NCBI GenBank assembly: GCA_958437495.1
Contig: CAUBOH010000004.1
Location: 1-64,000 of the forward strand
Source: an uncultured Collinsella sp.
Lineage (GTDB): Bacteria; Actinomycetota; Coriobacteriia; Coriobacteriales; Coriobacteriaceae
DNA length: 64,000 bases
Direction: 5' to 3'
In this document: positions 1-9,003 of the stretch, piece by piece
Layout: each line of letters begins with the position of its first letter
Position numbering within the stretch: position 1 is the stretch's first letter
Notes under the pieces: generated by a model
The model's input: only the letters and a program-made list of their open reading frames with translations
Databases searched by the model: none
What the model was told of the DNA's origin: nothing
Translations under genes and position numbers: made by a program

Positions 1-151
1 CGCGGCAAGGAGATATATTGCCAGACCGGAGGGGCCCCGGGGGCGGGAATCTGGGTGCACACATTTCCTACATATTCTAGGAACTGCCTAACGTTTGCCC
101 GCCGTTATCGACCGCTCACCGAGCTTCTCTTTATAGAGTGCTTCCTCATGG
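1..151. other. left-edge stretch, no supported gene
   Basis: I see no convincing coding frame here. A GC-rich run lies near positions 30-50. The stop codon of the phosphohexomutase gene lies immediately to the right. Confidence 0.4.
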
Positions 152-1552
152 CTAGAGCTGATAAGCTCCCCTGGCCAGGGCACAGCCGGCATCGAGCAGC
201 TCATCGCGTTCCTCCACCGAGAACCCCTCGGCGTACACACGCACAACCGGTTCGGTCCCGCTGGGACGGATCAGCAGCCAGGTGTCATCCTCGAAGGCCA
301 GGCGCAAACCATCCATATGGCTTACGCCTTGCGGCGCCTTGCCGCAAATCGACTTGGGATTTACGCCCGGAAGCAGCGTTCGCAACGATTCGGCGTCCTC
401 AGCCTCGAGTCGCAAATCGCGACGGCCGTAGCTTGTTTTACCAAAACTGGCCTCGAGCTGATCGACCAAAACGCCCAAGGGCGCGCCCGTCTTTGCCATA
501 AGCTCACAAAGAATCAAACAGGCGAGGATTCCATCACGCTCGGGCATATGCGCGGCAATTCCGATACCGCCAGCCTCTTCGCCTCCCATGAGGACTCCGC
601 CCTTCTTCATCTCTGCAGCTATATATTTGAAGCCGACCGGCTTAACGGTCACACGACAACCAAGCGCCTCGGCAATGCGGCGCACGAGCGTCGAGCACGA
701 AAGATTGACGACGACACGCCCCTCCAAATTGCGGAATTGAACGAGGTCGCCCAAAACAAGCGCCATGATTTGATGCGGATGAATATATCTACCGCGTTCG
801 TCGACCGCGCCGATACGGTCGGCATCGCCGTCGGTCACCAGGCCCGCGCACGCCCCGTCCTCGACAACCGCACGCTCGCAAGCGTCCACCCACGGCTCAA
901 CAGGGTCGGGGCAAATGTCCTCTTGATCGGACGACTGTCCGGCATGAATCTCGTGCACCTCGACGCCTAGCTCCCGCAGCAGGTCGGCAAGATATCCCTG
1001 GGCCGCGCCGCCCATGGGGTCAACTACCACACGCAGGTGAGCGGCTCGAATGGCCTCGGCATCGACAAACGATGCCACCGCCTGCATATAGTCAGGAATA
1101 ATATCCGCGGTGCGATAGCGTTCCTCGATCCCCATCGGCTCGGGGGCCATGATTTCTTCGAGTTCTTCGATGACATCCTGATTGGCCGTCGAGCCATCTC
1201 CCATGCGTAGTTTAAGGCACAGATACCCCTGCGGATGATGGGACCCCGTCACCATGAGCGCACCGCAGGCCTCGCCGTCATACGCCGCCGCCCACGTAAG
1301 GGCGGGGGTCGGGACAGGCCGAGATGCGAGCACTGCGTCCAATCCGTGAGCCGCAAGCACGCCTGCCGCAAGCTCGGCGAACTCGCGCGCCTGCGGCCGG
1401 GTGTCGAACCCTATATATACTGTTTTGCCGGGATTGATCTTTTGCCACAACTCGCCGACGGCATCGGCAATGCGGGCAACGTTGTCGGCGGTAAAGTCGT
1501 CGTCGACGCGGGCGCGCCAACCGTCAGTTCCAAAATGAATTATCGCGCACAC
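152..1552 (-). CDS. phosphoglucomutase/phosphomannomutase family protein
   Basis: Predicted alpha-D-phosphohexomutase, which interconverts hexose 1- and 6-phosphates in the cytosol. All four signature loops are visible: the phosphoserine loop TGSHHP (about residue 102), the metal loop DGDADR (about 241), the sugar loop GGEEAGGIG (about 323) and the phosphate loop RPSGTEP (about 432). The active-site loop reads SHHP where most relatives have SHNP, and the usual NG-K follow-on is altered, so substrate preference is open. I chose the GTG at 1552 (466 aa) because AGGTG lies 7 bases upstream and the family consensus HFGTDGWR follows directly; an upstream ATG at 1627 would add 25 unrelated residues. 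It is a single gene, convergent with nothing visible on its left. Confidence 0.85.
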   Translation of the reverse strand: MCAIIHFGTDGWRARVDDDFTADNVARIADAVGELWQKINPGKTVYIGFDTRPQAREFAELAAGVLAAHGLDAVLASRPVPTPALTWAAAYDGEACGALMVTGSHHPQGYLCLKLRMGDGSTANQDVIEELEEIMAPEPMGIEERYRTADIIPDYMQAVASFVDAEAIRAAHLRVVVDPMGGAAQGYLADLLRELGVEVHEIHAGQSSDQEDICPDPVEPWVDACERAVVEDGACAGLVTDGDADRIGAVDERGRYIHPHQIMALVLGDLVQFRNLEGRVVVNLSCSTLVRRIAEALGCRVTVKPVGFKYIAAEMKKGGVLMGGEEAGGIGIAAHMPERDGILACLILCELMAKTGAPLGVLVDQLEASFGKTSYGRRDLRLEAEDAESLRTLLPGVNPKSICGKAPQGVSHMDGLRLAFEDDTWLLIRPSGTEPVVRVYAEGFSVEERDELLDAGCALARGAYQL

Positions 1553-1680
1553 GCGCAGACACCTCACAGTGTTTGGATCATGGTACGCATGGGGTATACC
1601 CGCAACGCTCGCCCAGCAACCTGCCAAAACCGGTATTCACCATTTGGGCAAACGCTACCGGCGATATGCAAGCAATAAAA

Positions 1681-1704
1681 AAACCGCCCCGTATGGAGCG
1701 GTTT
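1681..1704 (-). terminator. intrinsic terminator of the methyltransferase gene
   Basis: AAACCGC and GCGGTTT arms flank a 10-base loop. On the minus strand the hairpin is followed by a U-rich run, directly after the stop at 1711. Confidence 0.7.
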
Positions 1705-1710
1705 TGACCT

Positions 1711-2604
1711 CTATATATCGAGCGCCTCGGCCATCGCCGCCGTGGTGATCGCCGTGGTTCCACAGCAACTGCCCACCATTGCGGCACCGGCATGCCTCCA
1801 TTCGATGCAAGCGCGCGCGAAGGCTTCGGGGTTCTCGCGCCACACAGGACCATCCTGAGTTTGGACCGGATCGCCCACGTTGGGGCGTACCGTGACGGGC
1901 GTAGTCGCCGATGCAACCATCCTGGGCACCGCCACGTTCGCGGCCGCAAGTGAACAGCAGTTAACGCCAACCGAGTTTGCGCCGTGCTTTTCGGCGTACA
2001 AAACGGCAGCCTCGATGTTGAGGCCATCGCCTAGTAGGTCGCCTTTATCGTCAACGACAAAACTCACCAAAACAGGCATGCCGTCGGCGGCATCCTGGGC
2101 GCCGGCAAGCATGGGCTGCAAATTACGGATAGACGTCACCGTTTCGATCAGCAGACCGTCAACACCAGCATTGAGCAGGTCGTATGCCTGCTCTCGCGAA
2201 ATGCCTCGGATTTCTCGATATTCGGCAGAGTCTTCGGCAAACCACTCAATGCCGATCGGGCCCATCGAGCCCAGCAGCAGCTGAGGGTGCGCCTGGCGCG
2301 CATCATCGACGGCGCCGCGATTGACCTCAGCCACGGACGGCGTAATCTGATCTTGCTTGAGGGCATAGCTTGATGCCTGAAAGGTATTGGTAATGAGCAC
2401 CTGCGCACCGGCGGCGACATACAGGCGATGGATACGAGAAACAGTCTGTGGCTCGGCAAGGTTCCAAAACGCCGGTGGAATGTCGGCAGCGTCGTATTCA
2501 CTCATCAGCACGCTGCCCATGGGGCCCTGCGTCAACAGGGTCTCGCTCGACATGCGGCGCATAAGTTCCTCGCCGCCGGGGCGGTTGTAATAACTCGTAT
2601 CCAT
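1711..2604 (-). CDS. homocysteine S-methyltransferase family protein
   Basis: Predicted zinc-dependent thiol methyltransferase of the homocysteine S-methyltransferase (MmuM/BHMT) family, likely making methionine from homocysteine and a small methyl donor. The barrel start carries LLTQGPMGS, and the three zinc cysteines are visible in GVNC near residue 217 and GSCCG near residue 285. Length (297 aa) is normal. It begins 12 bases after the metal-dependent regulator, so the two are probably co-transcribed. An internal ATG at 2562 has a better SD (GAGG, 5 bases away) and may be the real start. The methyl donor cannot be told from sequence. Confidence 0.85.
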   Translation of the reverse strand: MDTSYYNRPGGEELMRRMSSETLLTQGPMGSVLMSEYDAADIPPAFWNLAEPQTVSRIHRLYVAAGAQVLITNTFQASSYALKQDQITPSVAEVNRGAVDDARQAHPQLLLGSMGPIGIEWFAEDSAEYREIRGISREQAYDLLNAGVDGLLIETVTSIRNLQPMLAGAQDAADGMPVLVSFVVDDKGDLLGDGLNIEAAVLYAEKHGANSVGVNCCSLAAANVAVPRMVASATTPVTVRPNVGDPVQTQDGPVWRENPEAFARACIEWRHAGAAMVGSCCGTTAITTAAMAEALDI

Positions 2605-2616
2605 ATATGTGTTCCG

Positions 2617-3039
2617 CTATTCCTCGACGCTGATTCCCTGTTTTTCGAGATAGGCGAGCCAGCGGCTCATCGTGTCCTCGGAAAGCGCATGTTCCATCAT
2701 GCACGCCTCGGAATCGGCCCGCTCAAAATCGACGCCGAGCTCCTGGACCAAAAACGTGCGGACAAGGCGATGACGGTACCAGATAGCCGTGCCGACCTCG
2801 CGACCACGGTCGGTCAGGATAACCTTGCCGTAATGCGATTGCTCGACAAGCTCGGACGCCTTAAGCGCCGAAACTGCCTTATTGACCGATGCCTTGGAGA
2901 CACCAAGACGCTGCGCGATGTCGACCGATCGCACGCCACCGGTCTCCCCTTCCTCGCTTTCGATGCGAACCATGCACTCCAAGTAGTCTTCGTTAGCCAC
3001 CGTTAGATGCAGCTCGCGCGAGCTATTTGTCGTATCCAT
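2617..3039 (-). CDS. DtxR/MntR family metal-dependent transcriptional regulator
   Basis: A 140-aa protein with an N-terminal winged helix (VRSVDIAQRLGVSKASVNKA, about residues 36-55) followed by the DtxR/MntR dimerisation and metal-binding region (YRHRLVRTFL about 87, then EACMMEHALSEDT about 110-122). Such proteins repress metal uptake genes when Fe2+ or Mn2+ is bound. The Cys and Glu/His residues near 112-117 fit metal ligands. It lies upstream of the zinc methyltransferase and divergent from pepT, so either could be a target; that is inference. It has no C-terminal SH3-like domain, so it belongs to the short MntR-like type. Confidence 0.85.
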   Translation of the reverse strand: MDTTNSSRELHLTVANEDYLECMVRIESEEGETGGVRSVDIAQRLGVSKASVNKAVSALKASELVEQSHYGKVILTDRGREVGTAIWYRHRLVRTFLVQELGVDFERADSEACMMEHALSEDTMSRWLAYLEKQGISVEE

Positions 3040-3159
3040 GACCTTCCGTCCCTTCTCCGTTCAAAGGCTGATTCTACCCCATCCAAGCGCCGCGGTATGC
3101 CGTGGCATACCGTGCTAGAGTTCTTGTTGCACACGACGACCAAGATTGGAGCGGTCCTT

Positions 3160-4407
3160 ATGGAAAACAACATCACTTACCCCGACGTCCTTGAGCGCTT
3201 TTTGCGCTACGTCCAAATCAACACGCAATCCGAGGATGCAAACTGCGACCAGGTGCCTTCGAGCACCGTTCAGTTTGACCTTGCAAACATCCTGGCCGAG
3301 GAGCTGCGCGAACTCGGCGCGGCCGATGCCCATGTGACCGAGCATGCCTACGTCTGCGCGCATATTCCTGCGAGCGCGGGCGCGGAGGGCAAGCCCGCTC
3401 TGGGCCTGATCGCACACCTCGACACCACCGAGGTTGCGCCGGGCGCCGGCGTGAAGCCGCACATTGTGCACTACGAAGGCGGCGACCTGGTCAGCGGCAT
3501 CGTTGACGGCAAGCCCGTAGCCATGAGCACCACCAAGCTTCCCGCCCTGAACGACCTTGTGGGTGAGGACTTGGTCTGCAGCGACGGCACCACACTGCTG
3601 GGTGCCGACGACAAGGCCGGCGTCGCCGAGATCATGGCGCTTGTCGCGCGTATCGCTCAGGACCCCTCGCTGCCCCACCCCGCACTCGGCATTTGTTTTT
3701 GCCCGGACGAGGAGATCGGTCACGGCGCTGAGCTGTTGGACATCGAGGCCTTTGGCTGCAAGTACGCCTACACGGTCGACGGCGGTCCCATCGGCGAGCT
3801 TGAGTGGGAGTGCTTCAATGCCGCCGAGGCAACCGTTCGCTTTGAAGGCCAGTCCATCCACCCTGGCGACGCCAAGGGCCGCATGGTCAACGCAGGCAAT
3901 CTGTTCTGCGACTTTAACTCCCTGCTCCCCTATGTGCAGCGCCCGGAATATACCGAGGGTTACGAGGGTTTCTATCATCTTGAAGGCGTCTCGGCGACCG
4001 TCGATCACGCCACCGCGCGCTATATCGTCCGCGACCACGACGCAGCCAAGTTCCAGCAGAAGCTCGATCTGATTGATTCCGCCGCCGCCATGCTCAACCA
4101 GCGTTTGGGCGAGGAGCGCGTGACCGTGGAGATTAAGCAGCAGTACCGCAACATGGCCGAGATCGTGTGCGATTACCCCGAGCTGATCGACGTCGCCAAG
4201 GAAGCTTACCTTGCTTGCGACGTTGAGCCTCAGGTGCTGCCGATTCGCGGTGGCACCGATGGCGCGCAGCTGTCGTTCCGCGGCCTGCCCTGCCCCAACC
4301 TTTCCACGGGCGGTTACTGCTACCACGGCGTCAACGAGTTTGTCCCGGTCAGCTCACTCGTGAAGATGACCGACGTGCTCCAGGAGCTCGTCGCCCGCTT
4401 CGCATAA
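3160..4407 (+). CDS. pepT: peptidase T (tripeptide aminopeptidase)
   Basis: Cytosolic di-zinc M20B peptidase that removes the N-terminal residue of tripeptides. Zinc and catalytic motifs in order: HLDTTEVAPG (about 91), LLGADDKAG (about 147), CPDEEIGHG (about 185), VDGGPIGE (about 208), SIHPGDAKGR (about 233) and a C-terminal HGVNEFVPV (about 390). The 415-aa length matches the family. The ATG at 3160 is chosen because GGAG lies 8 bases upstream and MENNITYPDVLERFLRY is a typical family start; the frame stays open upstream without conserved sequence. Monocistronic, with its own terminator. Confidence 0.93.
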   Translation: MENNITYPDVLERFLRYVQINTQSEDANCDQVPSSTVQFDLANILAEELRELGAADAHVTEHAYVCAHIPASAGAEGKPALGLIAHLDTTEVAPGAGVKPHIVHYEGGDLVSGIVDGKPVAMSTTKLPALNDLVGEDLVCSDGTTLLGADDKAGVAEIMALVARIAQDPSLPHPALGICFCPDEEIGHGAELLDIEAFGCKYAYTVDGGPIGELEWECFNAAEATVRFEGQSIHPGDAKGRMVNAGNLFCDFNSLLPYVQRPEYTEGYEGFYHLEGVSATVDHATARYIVRDHDAAKFQQKLDLIDSAAAMLNQRLGEERVTVEIKQQYRNMAEIVCDYPELIDVAKEAYLACDVEPQVLPIRGGTDGAQLSFRGLPCPNLSTGGYCYHGVNEFVPVSSLVKMTDVLQELVARFA

Positions 4408-4432
4408 GCCTGGCCACACAAGCCTAAAAGAC

Positions 4433-4470
4433 AAACCGCCCCGTCCTCTACAGAGAACGGGGCGGTTTTT
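4433..4470 (+). terminator. intrinsic terminator of pepT
   Basis: Near-perfect arms AAACCGCCCCGT / ACGGGGCGGTTT with a short loop and a T run at 4466-4470, 25 bases after the pepT stop. Confidence 0.85.
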
Positions 4471-4504
4471 GCTGCAAGGGGAGTAATCAGCATCGCAGGT
4501 TGAG

Positions 4505-4541
4505 CCAACGTCAGCGAGCGCCGTTCGGTAGAACGACGGAA
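4505..4541. repeat. stop-codon-adjacent small hairpin repeat (family A tail)
   Basis: The segment has the string CAGCGAGCGCCG followed by GCCGTTC-loop-GAACGaCGG, ending directly at the stop codon of the LCP gene. The same hairpin occurs next to the epimerase stop at 26057-26074, and a related one next to the prfA stop at 20045-20072. Confidence 0.6.
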
Positions 4542-5768
4542 CTAATAAGAGGTCGAATCGTCGTAGGAGTCGGAGCTGTAGTCCGAGGTACTCGAGTCAG
4601 CCGAATCGCCCGAGTCTTCCGAGTCTTCCGAACTGCCCGACGAAGTTGCGGTGCCGTTAGCGTAATCGTCGGACGTGTTGTTGTTCAGGTCGCCGATCGT
4701 AGAGCTGGAACCATCGGACATACCCATGGTATTGGGACCCTTGGGGTCCTTGCCGGCGTCGACGCGCGCCATCATTTCCTTGAGCTCCTCCTCGTAGACA
4801 AAGACGTAGCTCACGCCGTCGATCATGGTGTCGTCACCGGCATACGAAGGCAGGTTTGCCGAATAGATGCCGTCAACATCCATACCGCGCATAGCGTTGA
4901 CCGTGGAAACGATATCCTGAACGCTCATATCGGTTACAAGCATATCCGACAGCGAATTAACCAGGCCAAAGATCTTCGTGGCATCGAAGTTATTGAGAAT
5001 CTGGTTGGCAAGGGCTCCAAGCACCTGACGCTGGTGGCGCATGCGCGTGTAATCGCCGTCGGCATAGGTGTAGCGGCAGCGGGCATAGGTAAGGGCGGTG
5101 GCGCCGTCCATATGCTGCTGACCAGCGGTGATCTTAATGTCGAGGTGCTCAGGGTCATCAACGTCATCGGTTGCGTTAATGTCGATACCACCAACCGAAT
5201 CAATCAGCGCCTGCATACCGTCGAAGCTGACCTCGGCATAGTGGGAAATCTGAACACCGCACAGCTCGTTGACTGCCTCGACCATGGCCTCGGCGCCGCC
5301 AACGGTATGGCAGGCGTTGATCTTCATGGTCTCGCCCTTGTACACGACCTTGGTGTCGCGCGGAACCGAAATGAGCGTCGCCTGCTTTTGCGTGGGGTCG
5401 ATGCGTGCCAGGATAATCGAGTCGGCACGATACGTATCCTCGCCCGGGCGACCATCGGTACCAAGGAGCAGCACGTAAAACGGGTCTTTTGCCTCGTCGG
5501 TATCGACCAGAATCTGGCGCAGGTTGTCGGTAATGACGTTGGAATCGCCGAGCTTGCCCATAATGGTGGCGAACCACAGGCCGGCGGCAGTCGTTGCGCT
5601 CAGCAGCACACCGAGCACGGCAATAAGCGCGACACGGCGAACCGTGTGGCCGCGGCGGCGCTGACGGGCGCGCTCGGAATAGCGAGCGACGTTATCACGG
5701 CTATAGATCTTAGCCTGCGCGCCGGTCGAAGGTCTTCGGGATTCCGCAAGGGGCTTTTTCTTAAACAT
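4542..5768 (-). CDS. LCP (LytR-CpsA-Psr) family cell-wall transferase
   Basis: Membrane-anchored LCP enzyme that transfers undecaprenyl-linked glycopolymers to peptidoglycan. A basic cytoplasmic N-terminus is followed by one membrane helix (about residues 45-70) and the extracellular LCP domain: LLLGTDGRPGEDTYRADSII (about 118-137), SVPRDT (about 153), GGAEAMVEAV and YARCRYT-YADGDYTR-RHQRQ (about 240-260). Conserved Arg and Asp residues that bind the polyprenyl phosphate are present. The last 60 residues are a Ser/Asp/Gly-rich tail, probably disordered. ATG at 5768 has AGG 6 bases upstream; a TTG at 5774 does not fit the SD. It begins 12 bases after murA and is likely co-transcribed with it. 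Confidence 0.9.
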   Translation of the reverse strand: MFKKKPLAESRRPSTGAQAKIYSRDNVARYSERARQRRRGHTVRRVALIAVLGVLLSATTAAGLWFATIMGKLGDSNVITDNLRQILVDTDEAKDPFYVLLLGTDGRPGEDTYRADSIILARIDPTQKQATLISVPRDTKVVYKGETMKINACHTVGGAEAMVEAVNELCGVQISHYAEVSFDGMQALIDSVGGIDINATDDVDDPEHLDIKITAGQQHMDGATALTYARCRYTYADGDYTRMRHQRQVLGALANQILNNFDATKIFGLVNSLSDMLVTDMSVQDIVSTVNAMRGMDVDGIYSANLPSYAGDDTMIDGVSYVFVYEEELKEMMARVDAGKDPKGPNTMGMSDGSSSTIGDLNNNTSDDYANGTATSSGSSEDSEDSGDSADSSTSDYSSDSYDDSTSY

Positions 5769-5780
5769 AGGCAACCTGCA

Positions 5781-7064
5781 TTAGTAGATGACGGGATCGG
5801 GGACAGTAGCGTGCTCGACGTGAGCGCCAAGCGTCTGCAGCTTTTCGACAAACTGCTCATAGCCGCGCTTGATGTGATGGATGGCCGATACCTCGGTCGT
5901 GCCATCGGCAATCAGACCAGCGACAACAAGAGCTGCGCCGCCGCGCAAATCGGGCGAGGTAACCTGCGCACCCGAGAAACCCTTGACGCCGTGAATCATG
6001 GCGTGGTGGCTCTCGATGCGAATATCGGCACCCATTCGAACCAACTCGGATGCGAACATAAAACGATTCTCGAAGATGTTCTCGGTGATAACGGAGCTAC
6101 CATCGGCAAGGGCGGAGAGTACCATGATCTGCGCCTGCATGTCCGTCGGGAAGCCGGGGAACGGAAGCGTCTGGATGTCGACCGGCTTGATACGCTCGGC
6201 GCGGTTCACATGGACACCATCCTCGACGCGCTCGCAGTCGATACCCATGAGCTCCATCTTCTTGAGCACCATGCCCAAGTGAATGGGACAAAAGCCCGTG
6301 ACATCAACACCGCGATCGTCGGCCATCAACGCACCGGCAACGATAAAGGTACCGGCCTCGATGCGGTCGCCCACCACGCGATGGGTAACAGGATGCAGCT
6401 CTTCCACGCCCTCGATGGTCACGACAGGCGTACCGGCGCCGACAATCTTGGCACCCATTTCGTTGAGCATGTTAGCGAGATCGACGATCTCGGGCTCGCG
6501 AGCCGCGTTGTCGATAACCGTGGTGCCCTGCGCGCGCACGGCAGCCATGATGAGGTTCTCGGTCGCACCGACACTGGCAAACTCGAGCGTGACGGTGGTA
6601 CCGCGCAGGCCCTGAGGCGCGTTGGCGTTGATGTAACCGTGGGCGGTGTCGAACTCAACACCCAGGGCCTCGAGACCCAGAATATGCATGTCGATCTTAC
6701 GAGCACCCAGGTTGCAGCCACCCGGCATGGCAATCTTGGCGCGATGGAAGCGGCCCAACAGAGGCCCCATGACAGCGGTGGAAGCACGCATCTTAGCGAC
6801 GAGCTCATAGGGAGCCTCCCAGGAATCGACCTGAGAGGTATCAATCTCGAGCGTGTGCTCGTCGAGAACATCGATTGTTGCGCCCATACCCTTGAGTACC
6901 TTGCCCATCACGTGGACATCGGAAATATCTGGCACGTTCTGCAGCGTCGTCTTGCCCGGCGCCAGAAGCGTTGCCGCCATGAGTTTGAGCGCGGAGTTCT
7001 TGGCACCCGAGACGGGCACGGAGCCTCCGATGGCGTGGCCACCCTCAACGCGGATAATATCCAA
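5781..7064 (-). CDS. murA: UDP-N-acetylglucosamine 1-carboxyvinyltransferase
   Basis: First committed enzyme of peptidoglycan precursor synthesis; it transfers enolpyruvate from PEP to UDP-GlcNAc in the cytosol. The N-terminus SGAKNSALK (about residue 19) and the catalytic Cys117 in PGGCNLGAR are intact, so the enzyme should be fosfomycin-sensitive in principle. The 427-aa length is usual. The start is TTG at 7064, with GAAAGGG 6 bases upstream. It follows the atp operon terminator and precedes the LCP gene. Confidence 0.95.
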   Translation of the reverse strand: MDIIRVEGGHAIGGSVPVSGAKNSALKLMAATLLAPGKTTLQNVPDISDVHVMGKVLKGMGATIDVLDEHTLEIDTSQVDSWEAPYELVAKMRASTAVMGPLLGRFHRAKIAMPGGCNLGARKIDMHILGLEALGVEFDTAHGYINANAPQGLRGTTVTLEFASVGATENLIMAAVRAQGTTVIDNAAREPEIVDLANMLNEMGAKIVGAGTPVVTIEGVEELHPVTHRVVGDRIEAGTFIVAGALMADDRGVDVTGFCPIHLGMVLKKMELMGIDCERVEDGVHVNRAERIKPVDIQTLPFPGFPTDMQAQIMVLSALADGSSVITENIFENRFMFASELVRMGADIRIESHHAMIHGVKGFSGAQVTSPDLRGGAALVVAGLIADGTTEVSAIHHIKRGYEQFVEKLQTLGAHVEHATVPDPVIY

Positions 7065-7076
7065 GGTCTACCCTTT

Positions 7077-7116
7077 CAAAAAGCATGCCCGGGGTGGCTA
7101 GGCCATCCCGGGCATG
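7077..7116 (-). terminator. intrinsic terminator of the atp operon
   Basis: Arms CATGCCCGGGgTGG / CCAtCCCGGGCATG at 7084-7116, followed on the minus strand by five U residues (7078-7082). It ends just upstream of the murA ribosome binding site, so some read-through into murA is possible. Confidence 0.75.
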
Positions 7117-7152
7117 ATGTGTTCGCAAATGGTCGAACGCTAAATCGTTTGA

Positions 7153-7545
7153 CTATTGGGCAAGCTTGAGCTTACACCATGCGATTTCATTATAGAGGTA
7201 GGCGCGGCGTGCATCATCCTCCGACAAATTACCCAGCTTCTCTTCAAAACCTTGAATATCAGCTTTAAGCTTGTCGGCATCGACGGTCGCCAAATCGCAA
7301 GCGCGCTCGGCGAGAACGGTCACGACATCGTCCGCAACCTGGGCATAGCCGCCGGCCACAGCAAACGTGTGGTCGACAGTGCCCATGGCCTTATCGGAAA
7401 CGCGAACGTAACCGCGGTCGATCGTGCAGATCTCGCTGGAGTGAGCAGGCAGAACGCCAAACTCACCATCCGTGGACGGAATCGACACAAACGCAGCGTC
7501 GCCCTCATAGGCGCAGCTCACGGGGCACACGATGCGGATACGCAT
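7153..7545 (-). CDS. atpC: ATP synthase F1 subunit epsilon
   Basis: Central-stalk subunit that couples rotation and inhibits hydrolysis. The N-terminal beta sandwich contains GEFGVLPAHSSEICTI (about 27-42), typical of the family, with a C-terminal helical pair. Length is 130 aa. It is the last gene of the atp operon, 3 bases after atpD, with the terminator following. Confidence 0.93.
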   Translation of the reverse strand: MRIRIVCPVSCAYEGDAAFVSIPSTDGEFGVLPAHSSEICTIDRGYVRVSDKAMGTVDHTFAVAGGYAQVADDVVTVLAERACDLATVDADKLKADIQGFEEKLGNLSEDDARRAYLYNEIAWCKLKLAQ

Positions 7546-7548
7546 AAC

Positions 7549-9003
7549 CTACTTCTCCCCCATCTTGCGGGCGCGCTCGCGCACGTCCTCAATCGTGGAA
7601 GCATAGCGGAAAGCCTGCTCGGGCAGGTCATCGGCCTTGCCGTCGACAATCTCGGCGAAGGAGCGGACGGTATCCTCGACGCGGACGTAGACACCGGGGT
7701 TGCCGGTGAACTTCTCGGCGACGTGGAAGGACTGCGAGAGGAACTGCTGAATCTTACGAGCGCGGTTGACCGTAAGGCGCTGCTCCTCGGACAGCTCGTC
7801 CATACCCAAAATGGCAATGATGTCCTGAAGGTCGGAGTACTCCTGCAGGAGCTCCTGAACCTTAACGGCGACACGGTAGTGCTCCTCGCCGACGATCGAG
7901 GGATCGAGGGCGTCGGAGGAAGACGCGAGCGGGTCGATGGCCGGGAACAGGCCGAGCGACGAAATGCTACGCGAAAGAACCGTAGTGGCGTCGAGGTGCG
8001 TAAACGTCGTGGCAGGAGCCGGGTCAGTCAGGTCGTCTGCGGGGACGTAGACAGCCTGAACAGAGGTGATGGAGCCCGTCTTGGTCGAGGTGATGCGCTC
8101 CTGGAGGTCACCCATCTCGGTAGCCAGCGTGGGCTGGTAGCCAACGGCGGACGGCATACGGCCCAGAAGGGCGGAAACCTCGGAACCGGCCTGGGAGAAG
8201 CGGAAGATGTTATCGATGAACAGCAGGACGTCCTGGCCACGATCGCGGAAGTACTCAGCGGTGGTGAGGCCGGCCAGACCGATGCGCAGACGCGCTCCAG
8301 GCGGCTCGTTCATCTGACCGTAGACCAAGCAAGTCTTGTCGATAACGCCGGACTCGCTCATCTCGAGATAAAGGTCGGTACCCTCGCGGGTACGCTCGCC
8401 GACGCCGGTGAACACCGAGGTGCCGCCGTGCTCCTGAGCGAGGTTGTTGATGAGCTCCTGAATCAGAACGGTCTTGCCAACGCCGGCGCCACCGAACAGG
8501 CCCGTCTTACCGCCACGAATGTAGGGTTCAAGAAGGTCGACGGCCTTGATACCGGTCTCGAAGATCTCGGTCTTGGTGGTGAGCTCGTCAAAGCGGGGCG
8601 CTGCGTGGTGAATGGGGTAGAACTCCTCCACCTCAGGCATGGGCTTGCCGTCAACGGGCTTGCCCATAACGTTCCAAATGCGACCGAGCGTCTTGGGGCC
8701 AACGGGCATCTTCATGGGCTCACCGGTATCGGTGGCGACAAGGCCGCGCTGCAGGCCGTCGGTCGAGGACATGGCGACCGTGCGGACGACGCCGCCCGGA
8801 AGCTGGCTCTCGACCTCGAGGATCGTGCTCAGGTGACCGATCGGGGTCTCGGCCTCGACCGTGAGCGCGTTGTAGATCGGGGGCACCGCGCCGTCAAACT
8901 TGACGTCGACGACAGGGCCGATGATACGAACGATGCGACCATCACCGGCAGTCGTCTTCTTGGTGGCTTCCTCGACCGCAAGCTTTACGGTGTTATTAGC
9001 CAT
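7549..9003 (-). CDS. atpD: ATP synthase F1 subunit beta
   Basis: Catalytic subunit of the F1 head. The P-loop GGAGVGKTV (about residue 166), the catalytic Glu in GERTREG (about 200), a Walker B region LLFIDNIFRF (about 255) and ALLGRMPSAVGYQPTLATEMG are all intact. Length is 484 aa. It overlaps atpG by one base, indicating coupled translation. Confidence 0.97.
   Translation of the reverse strand: MANNTVKLAVEEATKKTTAGDGRIVRIIGPVVDVKFDGAVPPIYNALTVEAETPIGHLSTILEVESQLPGGVVRTVAMSSTDGLQRGLVATDTGEPMKMPVGPKTLGRIWNVMGKPVDGKPMPEVEEFYPIHHAAPRFDELTTKTEIFETGIKAVDLLEPYIRGGKTGLFGGAGVGKTVLIQELINNLAQEHGGTSVFTGVGERTREGTDLYLEMSESGVIDKTCLVYGQMNEPPGARLRIGLAGLTTAEYFRDRGQDVLLFIDNIFRFSQAGSEVSALLGRMPSAVGYQPTLATEMGDLQERITSTKTGSITSVQAVYVPADDLTDPAPATTFTHLDATTVLSRSISSLGLFPAIDPLASSSDALDPSIVGEEHYRVAVKVQELLQEYSDLQDIIAILGMDELSEEQRLTVNRARKIQQFLSQSFHVAEKFTGNPGVYVRVEDTVRSFAEIVDGKADDLPEQAFRYASTIEDVRERARKMGEK

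Noticed and set aside
4500..7169. 889-codon plus-strand open frame opposite the LCP gene and murA
   Set aside because: It lies antisense to two well-supported genes with intact motifs and SD sites. Its translation has no recognisable domain and is typical of high-GC shadow frames.
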